DNA from: CAWGXG01 sp963826505 | Lineage (GTDB): Bacteria > Chloroflexota > Anaerolineae > Aggregatilineales > Aggregatilineaceae | DNA length: 64,000 nt | Direction of reading: 5' to 3' | Assembly (NCBI GenBank): GCA_963826505.1 | Contig: CAWGXG010000008.1 | Coordinates: 1,860,001 to 1,924,000, forward strand | Translations under genes and position numbers: made by a program | The notes under the pieces: model-generated | The model's input: only the letters and a program-made list of their open reading frames with translations | The model's database searches: none | What the model was told of the DNA's origin: nothing | Shown here: piece by piece, positions 56,150-64,000 of the stretch | How positions within the stretch are numbered: position 1 is the first letter of the stretch | Layout of the letters: each line of letters opens with the position of its first letter

Positions 56150-56446
56150 CTATATCGCCTTATAAAGGGAAACTGAGAGGGGTTCGTAGTGAGCTTGAAC
56201 CCGGGTACCATCTGACAGCACACAGTCCACTTGCGGGTTTTCCGGTGAGACCACACCACCGCCCGCCGCGACTATACTTTCGATGACCTGCCGCCGCTGG
56301 TTCTCGCTCTCGAACGTGATGTTGCTGGAATGCGTCACTCCAGCTTTTTCATAGCGAATCGCGTCTGTATCCAGGTGAATAGCGGTGATCGCTGAATCTG
56401 CCAACAACGGTTCCAACGGACCTACGTTGATTGGTGGCTGGCTCAT
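56150..56446 (-). pseudogene. CpaF/VirB11-type ATPase N-domain fragment
   Basis: This 98-aa frame, MSQPPINVGPLEPLLADSAI..., matches the N-terminal domain of CpaF/TadA secretion ATPases: 'LLADSAITAIHLDTDAIRYE' parallels the family's LL.DP.VTEI.VN..D.IYVE, and ESIVAAGGGVVSPENPQVDC with LSDGTRVQAHYEPLS parallels R.VD...P.VDARLPDGSRVNA..PPLS. The ATP-binding half is missing. It is on the opposite strand to the conjugation genes and lies inside a duplicated segment. It could be a stand-alone small protein or a remnant of a lost ATPase gene. Confidence 0.6.
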
Positions 56447-56504
56447 GATGAATTCCTTTCATTGAGACTGGTTTATTATGCCGACAATAGCATAAATCAC
56501 GCCG

Positions 56505-56789
56505 TTGGCAAAACGGATATCCAGCAGAATGGGCAGGTCTTCGATTTGCCAACAGCCGATGGGAGTGTCGTCAAAAGCGATTATCAAGGTACTGCGCCGG
56601 GAGGATATCGCGATGGCGTTTGGTTACGCGCCGCAGCCGCCCGGCCCCTGGAGTCCGGCGGAGGGATTAGCGCCGTTTACGCTGCGGCCCGGTCAGGCGG
56701 CGGATTTGACGCTGATCTGGGCGTGGGCGGGCGAACCGTATGCGAGTTTGCGGGTGGGGGTGTACCAGTATGCGGTGCAGTTCCAGTAA
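56505..56789 (+). pseudogene. Truncated second copy of the membrane-protein C-terminus
   Basis: This 94-aa frame ends with MAFGYAPQPPGPWSPAEGLA, FTLRPGQAADLTLIWAWAGE and YASLRVGVYQYAVQFQ, matching the end of the protein at 54666-56019. The first 30 residues are unrelated and of odd composition. It has no membrane segment or good ribosome site. It is probably a duplication remnant. Confidence 0.6.
56601..56789 (+). repeat. Direct repeat copy B (about 189 bp)
   Basis: This is the copy of 55830-56019. Together the copies flank about 580 bp that contain the CpaF N-domain fragment. No terminal inverted repeats or transposase are seen. Confidence 0.9.
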
Positions 56790-57117
56790 AGCGGCTTGTT
56801 TGAACCAACTGCATGAGCATAATAAACTGTGAGACCGGGGTAAAAGCGAGTTTCTATAGGAAAGAAAAAGCCCGAACGTGATCACACATCGCGGCAAACG
56901 CATGTCAGATGCGTAGCGGCTTTTCGCTCCTGTGCATGATTTTGAACATGCTTCTAGGGGTTCAGGTCCGGGTAGCCTTGCGGAAAATTCATTGGTTCCA
57001 AACAGGGATTTTCATCCAACCCAAAAGCAAAACAGCCTGAGTTCTCTTTCTCAGGCTGCTTCGATTTATCAAACCCAAGAGGATAGCTGAACAGCTACTC
57101 TCCGCGGGGTAGGCCTA
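56790..57117. other. Intergenic region between duplicated segment and anti-sigma gene
   Basis: About 330 bp with no gene. The only clear element is the terminator listed separately at its right half. Composition is lower in GC than the neighbouring conjugation genes. Confidence 0.5.
57024..57058 (-). terminator. Rho-independent terminator of sigma/anti-sigma operon
   Basis: On the minus strand CAGCCTGAG and CTCAGGCTG form a 9-bp stem (57033-57041 with 57050-57058) with an 8-nt loop, followed by TTTTGCTTTTGGG. It lies about 60 nt after the anti-sigma stop. Confidence 0.88.
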
Positions 57118-58317
57118 TCAGCCACCGGGTAGAGCAACAATGAAAGTCCACGGGCCTTCGAACTGCTCACTTAGAGCGGCAGACACTTTCTCATTGATGG
57201 CCTGCTCACTCATCCCCTCAGGGGCGCTGAGGATATTCCAGCCGAAGTGCCCTCTGCCTGTTTCGAACTCAAGCACAATACCTTGCGCGACCAGCCGTTC
57301 CTGCGCCCGCGCCAAACTTTCGGGGGAAATTGACTCGCTCGTCTGCAACCGATCAATATTCACTTCGAGGGTTCTTGACTCTGGCGTATACCCCACCATT
57401 ATTTCATAGTCGGCACAGCGCTGTGTGTCGGAGGGATCGGGTCGTTCGGTCAGTCCATATCCTGCCAAACTCCCCGCTGCACCATCCACCCGGACCTGCA
57501 GTTGCGGCTGCCAATCGCCGCCGTCGGGCAGATCGAAACATAGGCGCAGCGCAACCTGTGAGGGGGCGAGAGTCACCTGTTCTAGCGTGATTCCTAAGCC
57601 GTTGGCTTCCACAGTCTGCTGCGGTGTCAGGGTCAGTGCCTCTTGGACGCTGAGGCGGAATGTGAACACGAAGGGATCGATCGGTGGAACCTCCACCATG
57701 TATTCTGGCGGGATCGAGCCGGGTTCTAGTGTAACTCCTTCGGGGACTACGGGAACCGTGATGCCCCCAGCGTTCACAGTCAACCGGAGATCAAGTGGTT
57801 GGTGATCGGGCAGAGGCTGAACTGGGTCGAAATTGGTCAACATCCGCCACATACCGGCGTCCGTCTCTTCAAGTGGCGACATATTAAACCCGACGTCGAG
57901 CAAGTCGCCGCTGGCATCACTCAAGACAGGGTTAAGTGTCCACAAAACAGCGGGTTGTTCGCCGGGCTCGATGGTCAACCACAACGCTATCCGGTTAGCG
58001 TCGGCGTAGCCTTCAGTGAGGGTGACGGTTACTCCACCGTGGGTCTCGACGAGGTTCAGCGGCTGTACCAAGCCCGCCTCGCGGACATGATCCAGGCCCG
58101 GATCGTCGGAGGGACCTTGAGAAAATGCGTAACCTACCAACCCGATGAACACGGCAACAAGCACTGCTGCTGCACGTCTGACGGTTCGCATCATGTGGCG
58201 TGAGGGTGCACGATGCATCATGAGTCGCGCTTGAATTTCTTGCCATTTGTTCATATCGTCGGGAATCTCCTTTGCTGCGATATGATCTAGATGATAGGTA
58301 AACTGTTTTTCATTCAT
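57118..58317 (-). CDS. Anti-sigma factor-like membrane protein
   Basis: This 399-aa protein has a cytoplasmic N-part of about 45 residues (NEKQFTYHLDHIAAKEIPDD, WQEIQARLMMHR), one membrane helix (AAAVLVAVFIGLVGYAF) and a large exported beta-rich domain with repeats of about 110 residues (VTLTEGYADANRIALWLTIE; GLGITLEQVTLAPSQVALRL) resembling DUF4179/DUF5643 modules. The start overlaps the sigma-factor stop (ATGA), the typical pair layout: the N-part binds the sigma factor and the outside domain senses a signal. No zinc HxxxCxxC motif is visible, so the N-part is a different anti-sigma class. Confidence 0.8.
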   Translation of the reverse strand: MNEKQFTYHLDHIAAKEIPDDMNKWQEIQARLMMHRAPSRHMMRTVRRAAAVLVAVFIGLVGYAFSQGPSDDPGLDHVREAGLVQPLNLVETHGGVTVTLTEGYADANRIALWLTIEPGEQPAVLWTLNPVLSDASGDLLDVGFNMSPLEETDAGMWRMLTNFDPVQPLPDHQPLDLRLTVNAGGITVPVVPEGVTLEPGSIPPEYMVEVPPIDPFVFTFRLSVQEALTLTPQQTVEANGLGITLEQVTLAPSQVALRLCFDLPDGGDWQPQLQVRVDGAAGSLAGYGLTERPDPSDTQRCADYEIMVGYTPESRTLEVNIDRLQTSESISPESLARAQERLVAQGIVLEFETGRGHFGWNILSAPEGMSEQAINEKVSAALSEQFEGPWTFIVALPGG

Positions 58318-58868
58318 GCGTCACCTCCCCGCGCCGGACCGAGATTCAGATGTGCCAGCAAACCTCGTAGTCGCCTGTGAGCCGCATACAGCCGCCAGCG
58401 AACGGTCCCCAATGGCTCCTTAAGCTCGCGAGCCATCTCGCTTTCGGTATATCCCAGGTAGTAGCGAAACACGACGACCGCCCGCTGTTCTGGTGAGAGT
58501 ACAGCCAGTGCCTCCCGCACTGCTTGTTCCTCCTCGTGTGTTTCAGCTTGCGCATCCGGGTCTGGTGTCGGATCAGGCAAGACGAGCGCGTCTAGATCCA
58601 CCAGTCGCCGCTGGCTGCCGATCGCTTGTAGGGTTAGATTGATCACAATACGCATAAACCAGGGTTCAAAGGGGCGGGTCAGATCGAACTGATCTATCCG
58701 GTCGTAGACTCGCAGGAAAGCATTTTGCATGATGTCCTCGGCCATCACCGCGTTCTGGGTGATCAGGTAGGCAGCACGTGCGGCTTTGACCTGATAACGG
58801 TCTACCAGCATATGCAATCCTTCGATATCACCGCGTTTCAGGCGTTGGATGGCATCTTGATTGTCCAC
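58314..58868 (-). CDS. ECF RNA polymerase sigma factor
   Basis: The best start is GTG at 58868 with GGGAGG 5 nt upstream; a GTG at 58898 has no proper spacing. Region 2 reads NAVMAEDIMQNAFLRVYDRI and FEPWFMRIVINLTLQ. Region 4 reads LAVLSPEQRAVVVFRYYLGY, TESEMARELKEPLGTVRWRL and YAAHRRLRGLLAHL. The linker is Asp/Pro-rich. It directs RNA polymerase to alternative promoters when released from the anti-sigma protein just downstream. Its presence inside the conjugation operon suggests the element carries its own signal-responsive regulation or has taken up a chromosomal cassette. Confidence 0.93.
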   Translation of the reverse strand: MDNQDAIQRLKRGDIEGLHMLVDRYQVKAARAAYLITQNAVMAEDIMQNAFLRVYDRIDQFDLTRPFEPWFMRIVINLTLQAIGSQRRLVDLDALVLPDPTPDPDAQAETHEEEQAVREALAVLSPEQRAVVVFRYYLGYTESEMARELKEPLGTVRWRLYAAHRRLRGLLAHLNLGPARGGDA

Positions 58869-58886
58869 ATGGGCCTCCCATGGTGT

Positions 58887-58906
58887 GTGAGTACTCACCC
58901 TTTATA
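58887..58906 (-). promoter_or_regulatory. Palindrome and -10-like element in front of the ECF sigma gene
   Basis: GTGAGTACTCAC (58887-58898) is a perfect 12-bp palindrome. Immediately upstream on the minus strand is TATAAA (58901-58906). The palindrome would lie just after the transcription start and before the ribosome site, as expected of an operator. Confidence 0.5.
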
Positions 58907-59209
58907 TCATGAGTGGTGCGAAATCTATTGGTTTTGAGCCGATTCTGGTCTATTCGAAGTCAGTCATTTGTATTTTTGGGCCCACACCGGGGTCGGAATT
59001 TTACCTCTGGAATCGGTCAGAATTACCTGCCTGAAACCGTAATCCTCCACCGTCCGACCGCCCAGGCTGCTATCCTGAAACTGTCAGGCAGCGCGGGGTG
59101 GCGCGGTCGCAGCGAGACCCTACCTCGACGACGATACCAGCGTCTGAACGCGCGACTCCCACCCCGCCCCTGACCGCATCGTCCTCATCCACCGGCAAAG
59201 GAGCTCACC
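58907..59209. other. Divergent region between ECF sigma and VirB2-like genes
   Basis: About 300 bp. The left half probably carries the sigma promoter. SD AAAGGAG for the VirB2-like gene lies at 59197-59203. The frames in between have no ribosome site or family resemblance. No RNA gene is seen. Confidence 0.4.
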
Positions 59210-59451
59210 GTGTCCCTCTCGCAAACCATCCAGGCCTGGTTCACCGAAGCCCAGGCCGTCGCCCAACTCGTCGCCCCCATGGCCGCCTTCCTCGGGTTTC
59301 ATCGGGCTTGGGCCTGATGTACATGGGGTCGTCCTGGCCCATCCTCGGGCAGTGGAAGCAGGACAACCCGCGCGCCGCCAACCAGGTCGTCATGGGCCTG
59401 CTCTTCGTCATCGCGGCCTCCACCGTCGCCAGCCTCATCTCGTTCGCCTAG
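59210..59451 (+). CDS. VirB2/TrbC-like small membrane protein (conjugative pilin candidate), frameshifted
   Basis: GTG at 59210 follows AAAGGAG. Corrected for two extra bases (near 59296 and 59310), the protein is about 80 aa: an amphipathic start SLSQTIQAWFTEAQAVAQLV, helix 1 (PMAAFLGFIGLGLMYMGSSW), a basic turn GQWKQDNPRAANQ and helix 2 (VVMGLLFVIAASTVASLISF). Two helices around a short polar loop is the VirB2/TrbC plan, and the gene order with VirB3- and VirB4-like genes supports it. It has no cleavable signal. Confidence 0.68.
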
Positions 59452-59527
59452 CAGCGCTCAGCCGTCAGTCCGGGCAGTCAGCGCGTCTGGCTGCCTGGGG
59501 CTGGCCGCGCGCATCAGGATCACACCC

Positions 59528-60001
59528 ATGGCCGCCGACTTCAAATCCCACGTGCTCCGCCGCGACGAAAAAGGCTTCGCCGGGCATTCCGTTCAAACGC
59601 CTGCTGCTGGGCGGCGTCAGCGGCGGGATGACGCTCATTCTCGCCCGCTTCGCGGTGGGCAATCTGGCGTTTCTGCTGGCCGCGCTCACCTGCATCCTGG
59701 CCCTGACCCTGACCGCGTCCGCGCGGCGGGTTGCCGCTCTGGCAGCGCCTGCTCTACCGCCTGCGCGGCAGCCTGCTGCTCGCCGCCGAACGCACGCCGG
59801 GCAGTCTCGCCGGGCGGTTGGGGAACGCGCTCGACCTGCCGACCGGGCTGGTCACGCTGGACGCCGAGGCGGTCTTCGCGCCGCCGGAAGGCGAGTCCGA
59901 GGCCGACCCGACCGAGTGGATCACCTTCGCCCGCGCCGACGAGGCGGATCACGACAGCGGGCTGGTCATTTGTCGACCGCGCCCTGCCCCAGGAGGACTG
60001 A
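59528..60001 (+). CDS. VirB3/TrbD-like membrane protein, frameshifted
   Basis: It starts MAADFKSHVLRRDEKGFAG. After an indel near 59585 it continues IPFKRLLLGGVSGGMTLILA and NLAFLLAALTCILALTLTAS (two helices), and after another near 59735 with PLWQRLLYRLRGSLLLAAER and a cytoplasmic tail LVTLDAEAVFAPPEGESEAD. Corrected length is about 157 aa. A short protein with two close N-terminal helices directly before the VirB4 gene is typical for VirB3/TrbD. The stop overlaps the VirB4 start (TGATG). Confidence 0.65.
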   Translation: MAADFKSHVLRRDEKGFAGHSVQTPAAGRRQRRDDAHSRPLRGGQSGVSAGRAHLHPGPDPDRVRAAGCRSGSACSTACAAACCSPPNARRAVSPGGWGTRSTCRPGWSRWTPRRSSRRRKASPRPTRPSGSPSPAPTRRITTAGWSFVDRALPQED

Positions 60002-62138
60002 TGCCCGACTCCAGCGACACCGCCCGCACCTTCCTGATCGAACCCTTCGACATCATGCTGCACGCCACCGAAGAAGGCGTGCAGGCCCTGCAAGCGCGTT
60101 TCGCCACCTGGCTGCGCACGCTGTCCGGCCCGGCGCGCTTCTTCTGCTGGCAGACGCCCGCCAGCCTGGACGAGCAAGATCGCCCAGGTCAGCCGCACGG
60201 CGCGAGAAACCGACGACGAACGGCGCGCCGCCCTGCTGATGGAATACCGCCGCCACTACGAACTGCTGCGAAGCGGAAGCCGACTACCAGCGCACGCTGT
60301 GCGGCATGGCGCTGTGGTCCGACGAAACGCCGCGCGCCCTGGCCGGAGGCATGCTCTCCGCCTTCGACACGCCGGTCGTTTGCCGCGCCGCTGCCGCCGC
60401 TCTTTGAGGGGCGCTACGACGCTGCGCGAATCCCCGTTCTGGCACCTGGCTCCGGTCGGGCGTCCCGGTGGGCGTCCGCTGCTGGCCATCCTGACCAGCT
60501 ACGAGTTCCTGCCCGCGTCGTGGAACTTCTTCCGCCCGCTGGCCGCCGCTGCTGCGGCTGAATATGCCGCTGGCGCTGGCGGTGGACATTCCCGAAGACC
60601 TACGAGCGCAACGCGGCAGTGGATGCGGTCGAGAACATCATCGCCGCCTACCAGGTCCATCTCTCCGGCGTGCGCGGCGAGGACAGCCGCTCCGTGACGC
60701 GCATCGCCGACTGCCGCCGGACGTTGCAGGAAATCAACGCCGGGGATGCGCTGCACCAGGTGCAGATCAGCGTGGCGGTCTTCGCGCCGGACCGGACACG
60801 CTCAAGCAGCGGGTGCACGCGGTCATCGACCGAGACTGCGGCCCTGGGTCCTGCTGCGCCAGGAAGTCGGCGAACTGCTGGCGCGCTCGGTGCAGTTCTT
60901 CTCGCATACGCCCACCAAACAGATCGCCATTCCGGCCACCACCTGGCCGGTCACGTCGCGCGAGCTGGCGCTGCTGCTCGCGCCGCTGGGCTATCGCAAG
61001 CTGTCCACCACCGATGGCGTGCTGCGCGGGGAGGCGGTCGGCGCGGCCTACCCGGTCTTCCACAACTCGTGGCGCGACCGGCGCGCGACGCATGAGGTCT
61101 GGGTCGGGCACGACCGGCTTCGGCAAGACGTTCCTGCTGAACGGCTATCTCTCGCGTGAATACGCCGAAGTCCGGCATCCCCTTCGACTTTCTCGAACCG
61201 ATGGGGCACGGGCGGCACCTGGTCGAAGCCTTCGACCTGCCCTGGTACGTGCTCAGCGCGCAGCACACCTGCCTCAACCCGCAGGACGTCATGTTCCCGA
61301 CCCTCATCGAGCAGAAGTCGCACACCATCCGCATCTACGAGACCGTGCTGGGGCGGCAGCTCTCCGGCGGGCAGCGCGAGAACCTGGAACGCGGGCTGCT
61401 GGGTGAGGCGCTCGACCTGCTCTACGCCGGGTTTGGGGACCTGGAAGCCGTGACGCCCGACATCGCGCCGCTGTGCGAGACGGTCTGCGACGTGCTGGCC
61501 GGGCTGGGCGACAAGCCGCATATCCAGCAGATCGCGCGCGACCTGGCCGACGAGATCGCCGGGCTGTGCACCGGCTCCGGTCCCTGGGCGCAGTTCCTCA
61601 ACGGGCACACCACCGTCGATTTCGGGCGCGGCGGCCGGCAGCACATCGGGCCGCGCGTCTTCTCGTTCCACGAACTGGAAGGCGACCCGGTCATGACCGC
61701 CCTGGCCTATGCCCAGGTGCTGTCCGCCATCCGCCGCGACAGCCTGGTCGACGAGCAGCCGCGCATCATCGCCGTGGATGAGGTCTACCGCCTGATGCGC
61801 CACCCGTCGCTGCTGGATTTCCTGATCGAGGCGGCCAAGACCTTCCGCACCAAGCGCAAGAAGTTGATCGTGATCGATCAGCAGATGAGCGTGTTTCTGG
61901 AAGGCAAGGCGCGGCTGGTGTTCGAGAACTGCCCGATCCGCGTCATCTTCTCGCAGCGCCAGGGCATGAACGTCTTCCGCGAGGATGCCGCCTTCCAGCA
62001 CCTCAACCAGCATCACCGCGAGACATCATCGCCAGCCTGCCGCGTTTCCAGTACGTGCTGGACATTCAGGACGAGGGCATCTGGTGGCTGCTCAACCGCG
62101 CGCCCGGAGCCGAGCTGGCCCGTTTCAGCGCCACATGA
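60001..62138 (+). CDS. VirB4/TraE-like conjugation ATPase, multiply frameshifted
   Basis: The N-terminal part (MPDSSDTARTFLIEPFDIML, ARFATWLRTLSGPARFFCWQ) is the VirB4 N-domain. The C-terminal ATPase has Walker A GTTGFGKTFLLNGYLSREYA, then LSGGQRENLERGLLGEALDL, and Walker B RIIAVDEVYRLMRHPSLLDF followed by KTFRTKRKKLIVIDQQMSVF and FENCPIRVIFSQRQGMN. Corrected length is about 710 aa, normal for the family. At least eight indels are needed. This ATPase drives pilus assembly and DNA transfer and is the most diagnostic gene of the type IV system here. GGAGG precedes the ATG. Confidence 0.87.
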
Positions 62139-62148
62139 GGAGGACCCG

Positions 62149-62352
62149 ATGGCCAAACCACCCAGCACCAGCCCGTTCAAGGCGATGGAAGAGGAAGCCT
62201 ATCACGCCTTTCTGGAGTGGCCGCTCTGGCTGGTCCTGCGCGAGAAGGAACTGGCGGTTACCTGCACCGCAAATCGACCGCAAACGAACCAGGATACGTC
62301 TCAAGCAACTGGCGATCACGATCACGCACACGAGGAGCATCACACCCAATGA
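62149..62352 (+). CDS. Small hypothetical protein of the conjugation operon
   Basis: This 67-aa frame starts 10 nt after the VirB4 stop behind GGAGGA: MAKPPSTSPFKAMEEEAYHA. A hydrophobic patch FLEWPLWLVLREKELAV precedes a His/Asp/Thr-rich tail (DHDHAHEEHHTQ). The tail may be affected by an indel near 62260, because a more basic reading exists in another frame. The end overlaps the next gene by 4 nt. Function unknown. Confidence 0.5.
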   Translation: MAKPPSTSPFKAMEEEAYHAFLEWPLWLVLREKELAVTCTANRPQTNQDTSQATGDHDHAHEEHHTQ

Positions 62353-63149
62353 CCGACACAACGCAAACCACTGACACCCCCCTGCCCGTCACGCTGGACG
62401 CCGACCGGACGCCCGTCGATGCCCAGGGGCGCTATGTGCCGCACTTCCGCGACGAGGCGGATACCGTCCACTTCTTCGCGGTGGTGGAGCGTCCGCCGGA
62501 CAGCCCGCTGCCGGAGATCGCCGCGCACGAGCTGCGCTACTTCCGCGTGCCGCCCGGCGAGGAGGCCCAGATCGCCGCGTCCCAGCCGGTCATGCCGGTG
62601 AACGATCCCGCCACGTCGCCCTGGCCGCTGCCCGCGCTGGCGTGGTATCTCGAAGAGGGCGATCTGGCCGCCGCGCAGGCGCTCGCGCGCGACACGGCGG
62701 AGCAGTTCAGCCTGCCGCGCACGCCGGACAGCGGCTGGTATCACTTCGACACCGCGCTGGTGGCGGCTCCGCCGCAGGGCGCCGCGGATGGCACCAGCGT
62801 CGGCGTGGTCGATGTCTACGCCAACCACGAAAACGGCGGCTGGGCGGCGCGCTACCTGCCGCTGGGCGAGTTCGACACGCGGGACGAGGCGCTGGCCTAC
62901 CAGCAGGACACGCTGCTCACGCGCCTCAGCGAAGACCGCACGTCGGCGTTCGCCCCGGCAGGGCTTCAACGCCAGCCCGGCGATCTACGAGCGCATCGCG
63001 CTGGCCGAAGCCGACGCCGCGCTGACCGACCTGCTCGAACAGCTCGACGGGCAGCTCCCGCCCGACTTCGACGGCGGCGCCGCGCCCGCCTGGGAGCCGC
63101 TCACCGCGCGGGAATGGGACGCCTATCGCGACCACGTGCGGAGTCATGA
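62349..63149 (+). CDS. Acidic hypothetical protein, paralogous in part to the next gene, frameshifted
   Basis: This is a soluble acidic protein of about 265 aa: MTDTTQTTDTPLPVTLDADR, then VHFFAVVERPPDSPLPEIAA, WYLEEGDLAAAQALARDTAE and VGVVDVYANHENGGWAARYL with LGEFDTRDEALAYQQD. An indel near 62960 shifts the last 60 codons. The block G-x-x-x-V...W......F.T.D.AL is repeated in the next protein. No known family. The corrected stop overlaps the next ATG. Confidence 0.6.
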   Translation: MTDTTQTTDTPLPVTLDADRTPVDAQGRYVPHFRDEADTVHFFAVVERPPDSPLPEIAAHELRYFRVPPGEEAQIAASQPVMPVNDPATSPWPLPALAWYLEEGDLAAAQALARDTAEQFSLPRTPDSGWYHFDTALVAAPPQGAADGTSVGVVDVYANHENGGWAARYLPLGEFDTRDEALAYQQDTLLTRLSEDRTSAFAPAGLQRQPGDLRAHRAGRSRRRADRPARTARRAAPARLRRRRRARLGAAHRAGMGRLSRPRAES

Positions 63150-63718
63150 CCGAACGTCCATTCCCGGCACCGAGCGCGATCCGGGCAGGGCTGCCCGCCG
63201 AAACGCCGGGGTTGGCGGACGAGGCGCTCATCGCGGCCAGCGAGCAGCCGGACGCGCCCTATTTGCAGCCGGAGGACTTCGCCTACGAGGACTTCGCGCT
63301 GGTGGACGCTGCGCCGAACTGGCGGCTGGACATCGTGCCCCGCGCGCGATCCCGACGGCGCGCCGTTGGGTTATGCGGCGGTGTGCGTGGTGGAGTTCGG
63401 CGATCTGGCGGAGGCGGAGCCGCGCGCGCAGTGGCTCGAAGTCGCGCAGTTTCAGACCGAGGACCGCGCGCTGCAGTTTCGCGAGGATTTCATGTGGCTG
63501 GTGGGCCATGACGGGTCGGGCGGCATCACCGGACCGGCGCTCGCCGGCGGTTGATTGCGGAGGAGCTGGGGGTGGACGGCGGGTGGCAGGTGATGGAGGG
63601 CAGACGTTGGAGCAGACGAGGCTGGGGAGTGGTGGATTACGCATCCAACTGGGTGACGTGGGAGCCAGCGACGCGGAGAAACATCGTCCATTCAAGCGGT
63701 CGAAACGGCAAGTCCTGA
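63146..63718 (+). CDS. Acidic hypothetical protein, partial paralogue of the upstream gene, frameshifted
   Basis: It starts MTERPFPAPSAIRAGLPAET and continues LQPEDFAYEDFALVDAAPNW. After an indel near 63345 it reads APLGYAAVCVVEFGDLAEAE and WLEVAQFQTEDRALQFREDF, and after another near 63550 LIAEELGVDGGWQVMEGRRW with a stop at 63716-63718. The middle matches the D.G...G...V.V.....W....F.T.D.AL block of the upstream protein. Corrected length is about 190 aa. Function unknown; probably an accessory protein of the element. Confidence 0.55.
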
Positions 63719-63870
63719 TCTCGACCTGTAATCAAGAGCGGATTCCACTGGATTGCGACATTCCGCCCATCAATTTCGGCGCGTGGTAGGGGCTTCTTGT
63801 ATCATGTGCAGTGAGAAACTGTATACTGAAGGGGTATATCACAAACGTACCGACGAGAACAGTAAAAACA

Positions 63871-64000
63871 ATGAAGACAAAAACTGTGGTTCTGCTCCGT
63901 TCTGTGACCATTCTTCTTCTTTCAACGATCTTCACAAGCAGTGGGGCGCTGCATCCGGCCACTGCTCAGGAAAAGCCCGAATACCAGTTTCTGCTACGCA
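63871..64000 (+). CDS. Secreted protein with signal peptide (partial, runs off window)
   Basis: ATG at 63871 opens MKTKTVVLLRSVTILLLSTI, a signal peptide with cleavage expected near ATA-QEK. Only 43 codons are visible. Its composition (AT-richer) resembles the chromosomal secreted proteins more than the conjugation genes. No strong ribosome site is seen. Confidence 0.65.
   Translation, partial: MKTKTVVLLRSVTILLLSTIFTSSGALHPATAQEKPEYQFLLR

Larger units (their letters stand above)
45450..64000. mobile_element. Integrative and conjugative element integrated at tRNA-Glu (left end; right end outside window)
   Basis: Everything from the tRNA-Glu 3' end to the window edge has mobile-element content: a large serine recombinase next to the tRNA, a CHC2/TOPRIM primase, a DUF3987 protein, DNA polymerase IV and a type IV secretion operon with VirB6/TrbL-, VirB2-, VirB3- and VirB4-like proteins. 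Neither a relaxase nor a coupling protein nor a second attachment site is visible, so the element continues to the right. Frame-breaking indels are about six times denser than in the flanking chromosome. This may mean decay, or poor consensus in a multi-copy or low-coverage element. Confidence 0.8.

Noticed and set aside
60001..62138. Programmed ribosomal frameshifting in the VirB4-like gene
   Set aside because: There are many shifts in both directions with no repeated slippery heptamer and no stem-loop. Similar breaks occur in unrelated genes, so error or decay is more likely.
63732..63962. 76-codon minus-strand frame with a hydrophobic stretch near the right edge
   Set aside because: It overlaps the plus-strand signal-peptide gene, and its hydrophobic part arises antisense to mixed sequence. 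It has no ribosome site.

Overview
The window looks like a piece of a GC-rich bacterial chromosome, most probably from the phylum Chloroflexota (Anaerolineae-like). The pointers are the style of the secreted SH3/PPC-domain proteins, several NarL-type GAF or receiver histidine kinases, a fused GldF-GldG transporter, and above all archaellum-type genes, which among bacteria are known from Chloroflexota. Taxonomy is inferred from gene content only. Many genes carry single-base indels that break the frame while codon use stays good on both sides. These look like consensus errors or very recent damage. They are rare in the first 45 kb (about 13) and dense in the mobile element after it (more than 30 in 18 kb).

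Layout. 1-3.5 kb (minus strand): archaellin, an ArlD/E-like protein, ArlG and an ArlF whose C-terminus carries cadherin/CSPG-like repeats. The gap after the archaellin gene holds a terminator hairpin whose loop is complementary to an upstream segment. 3.8-5.6 kb: a receiver-kinase-receiver-HTH protein lacking the phospho-acceptor histidine. 6-20.4 kb: secreted SH3 proteins, a DUF4062/STAND/TPR protein followed by a secreted subtilase, a gliding-type ABC transporter locus, a TIGR00266 protein and a ferritin-like protein. 20.6-24.8 kb: a NarX/NarL two-component pair, a SnoaL-SDR fusion and queA. 24.9-28.8 kb: two paralogous secreted PPC-domain proteins.

29.1-42.2 kb: a catabolic locus. An autoregulated LacI repressor precedes a PotD-PotB-PotC-PotA type importer, a nucleoside phosphorylase, an adenine deaminase, an M20 peptidase, a URO-D-like protein and a DegT-type aminotransferase. 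A hydrolase and a Gfo/Idh oxidoreductase face them on the other strand. The set reads as nucleoside/purine or modified-amine uptake and breakdown. 42.6-45.3 kb: a 7TM-PAS histidine kinase and two single-domain response regulators.

45.39 kb: a tRNA-Glu(CTC) gene with its own promoter. From its 3' end to the right edge lies an integrated conjugative element: a large serine recombinase whose stop codon lies inside the tRNA gene, a CHC2/TOPRIM primase, a DUF3987 protein, DNA polymerase IV, and a type IV secretion operon (VirB6/TrbL-, VirB2-, VirB3- and VirB4-like). The operon is interrupted by an ECF sigma/anti-sigma pair and by a duplicated segment around a CpaF/VirB11 N-domain fragment. No relaxase, coupling protein or right end is visible, so the element continues beyond 64 kb.
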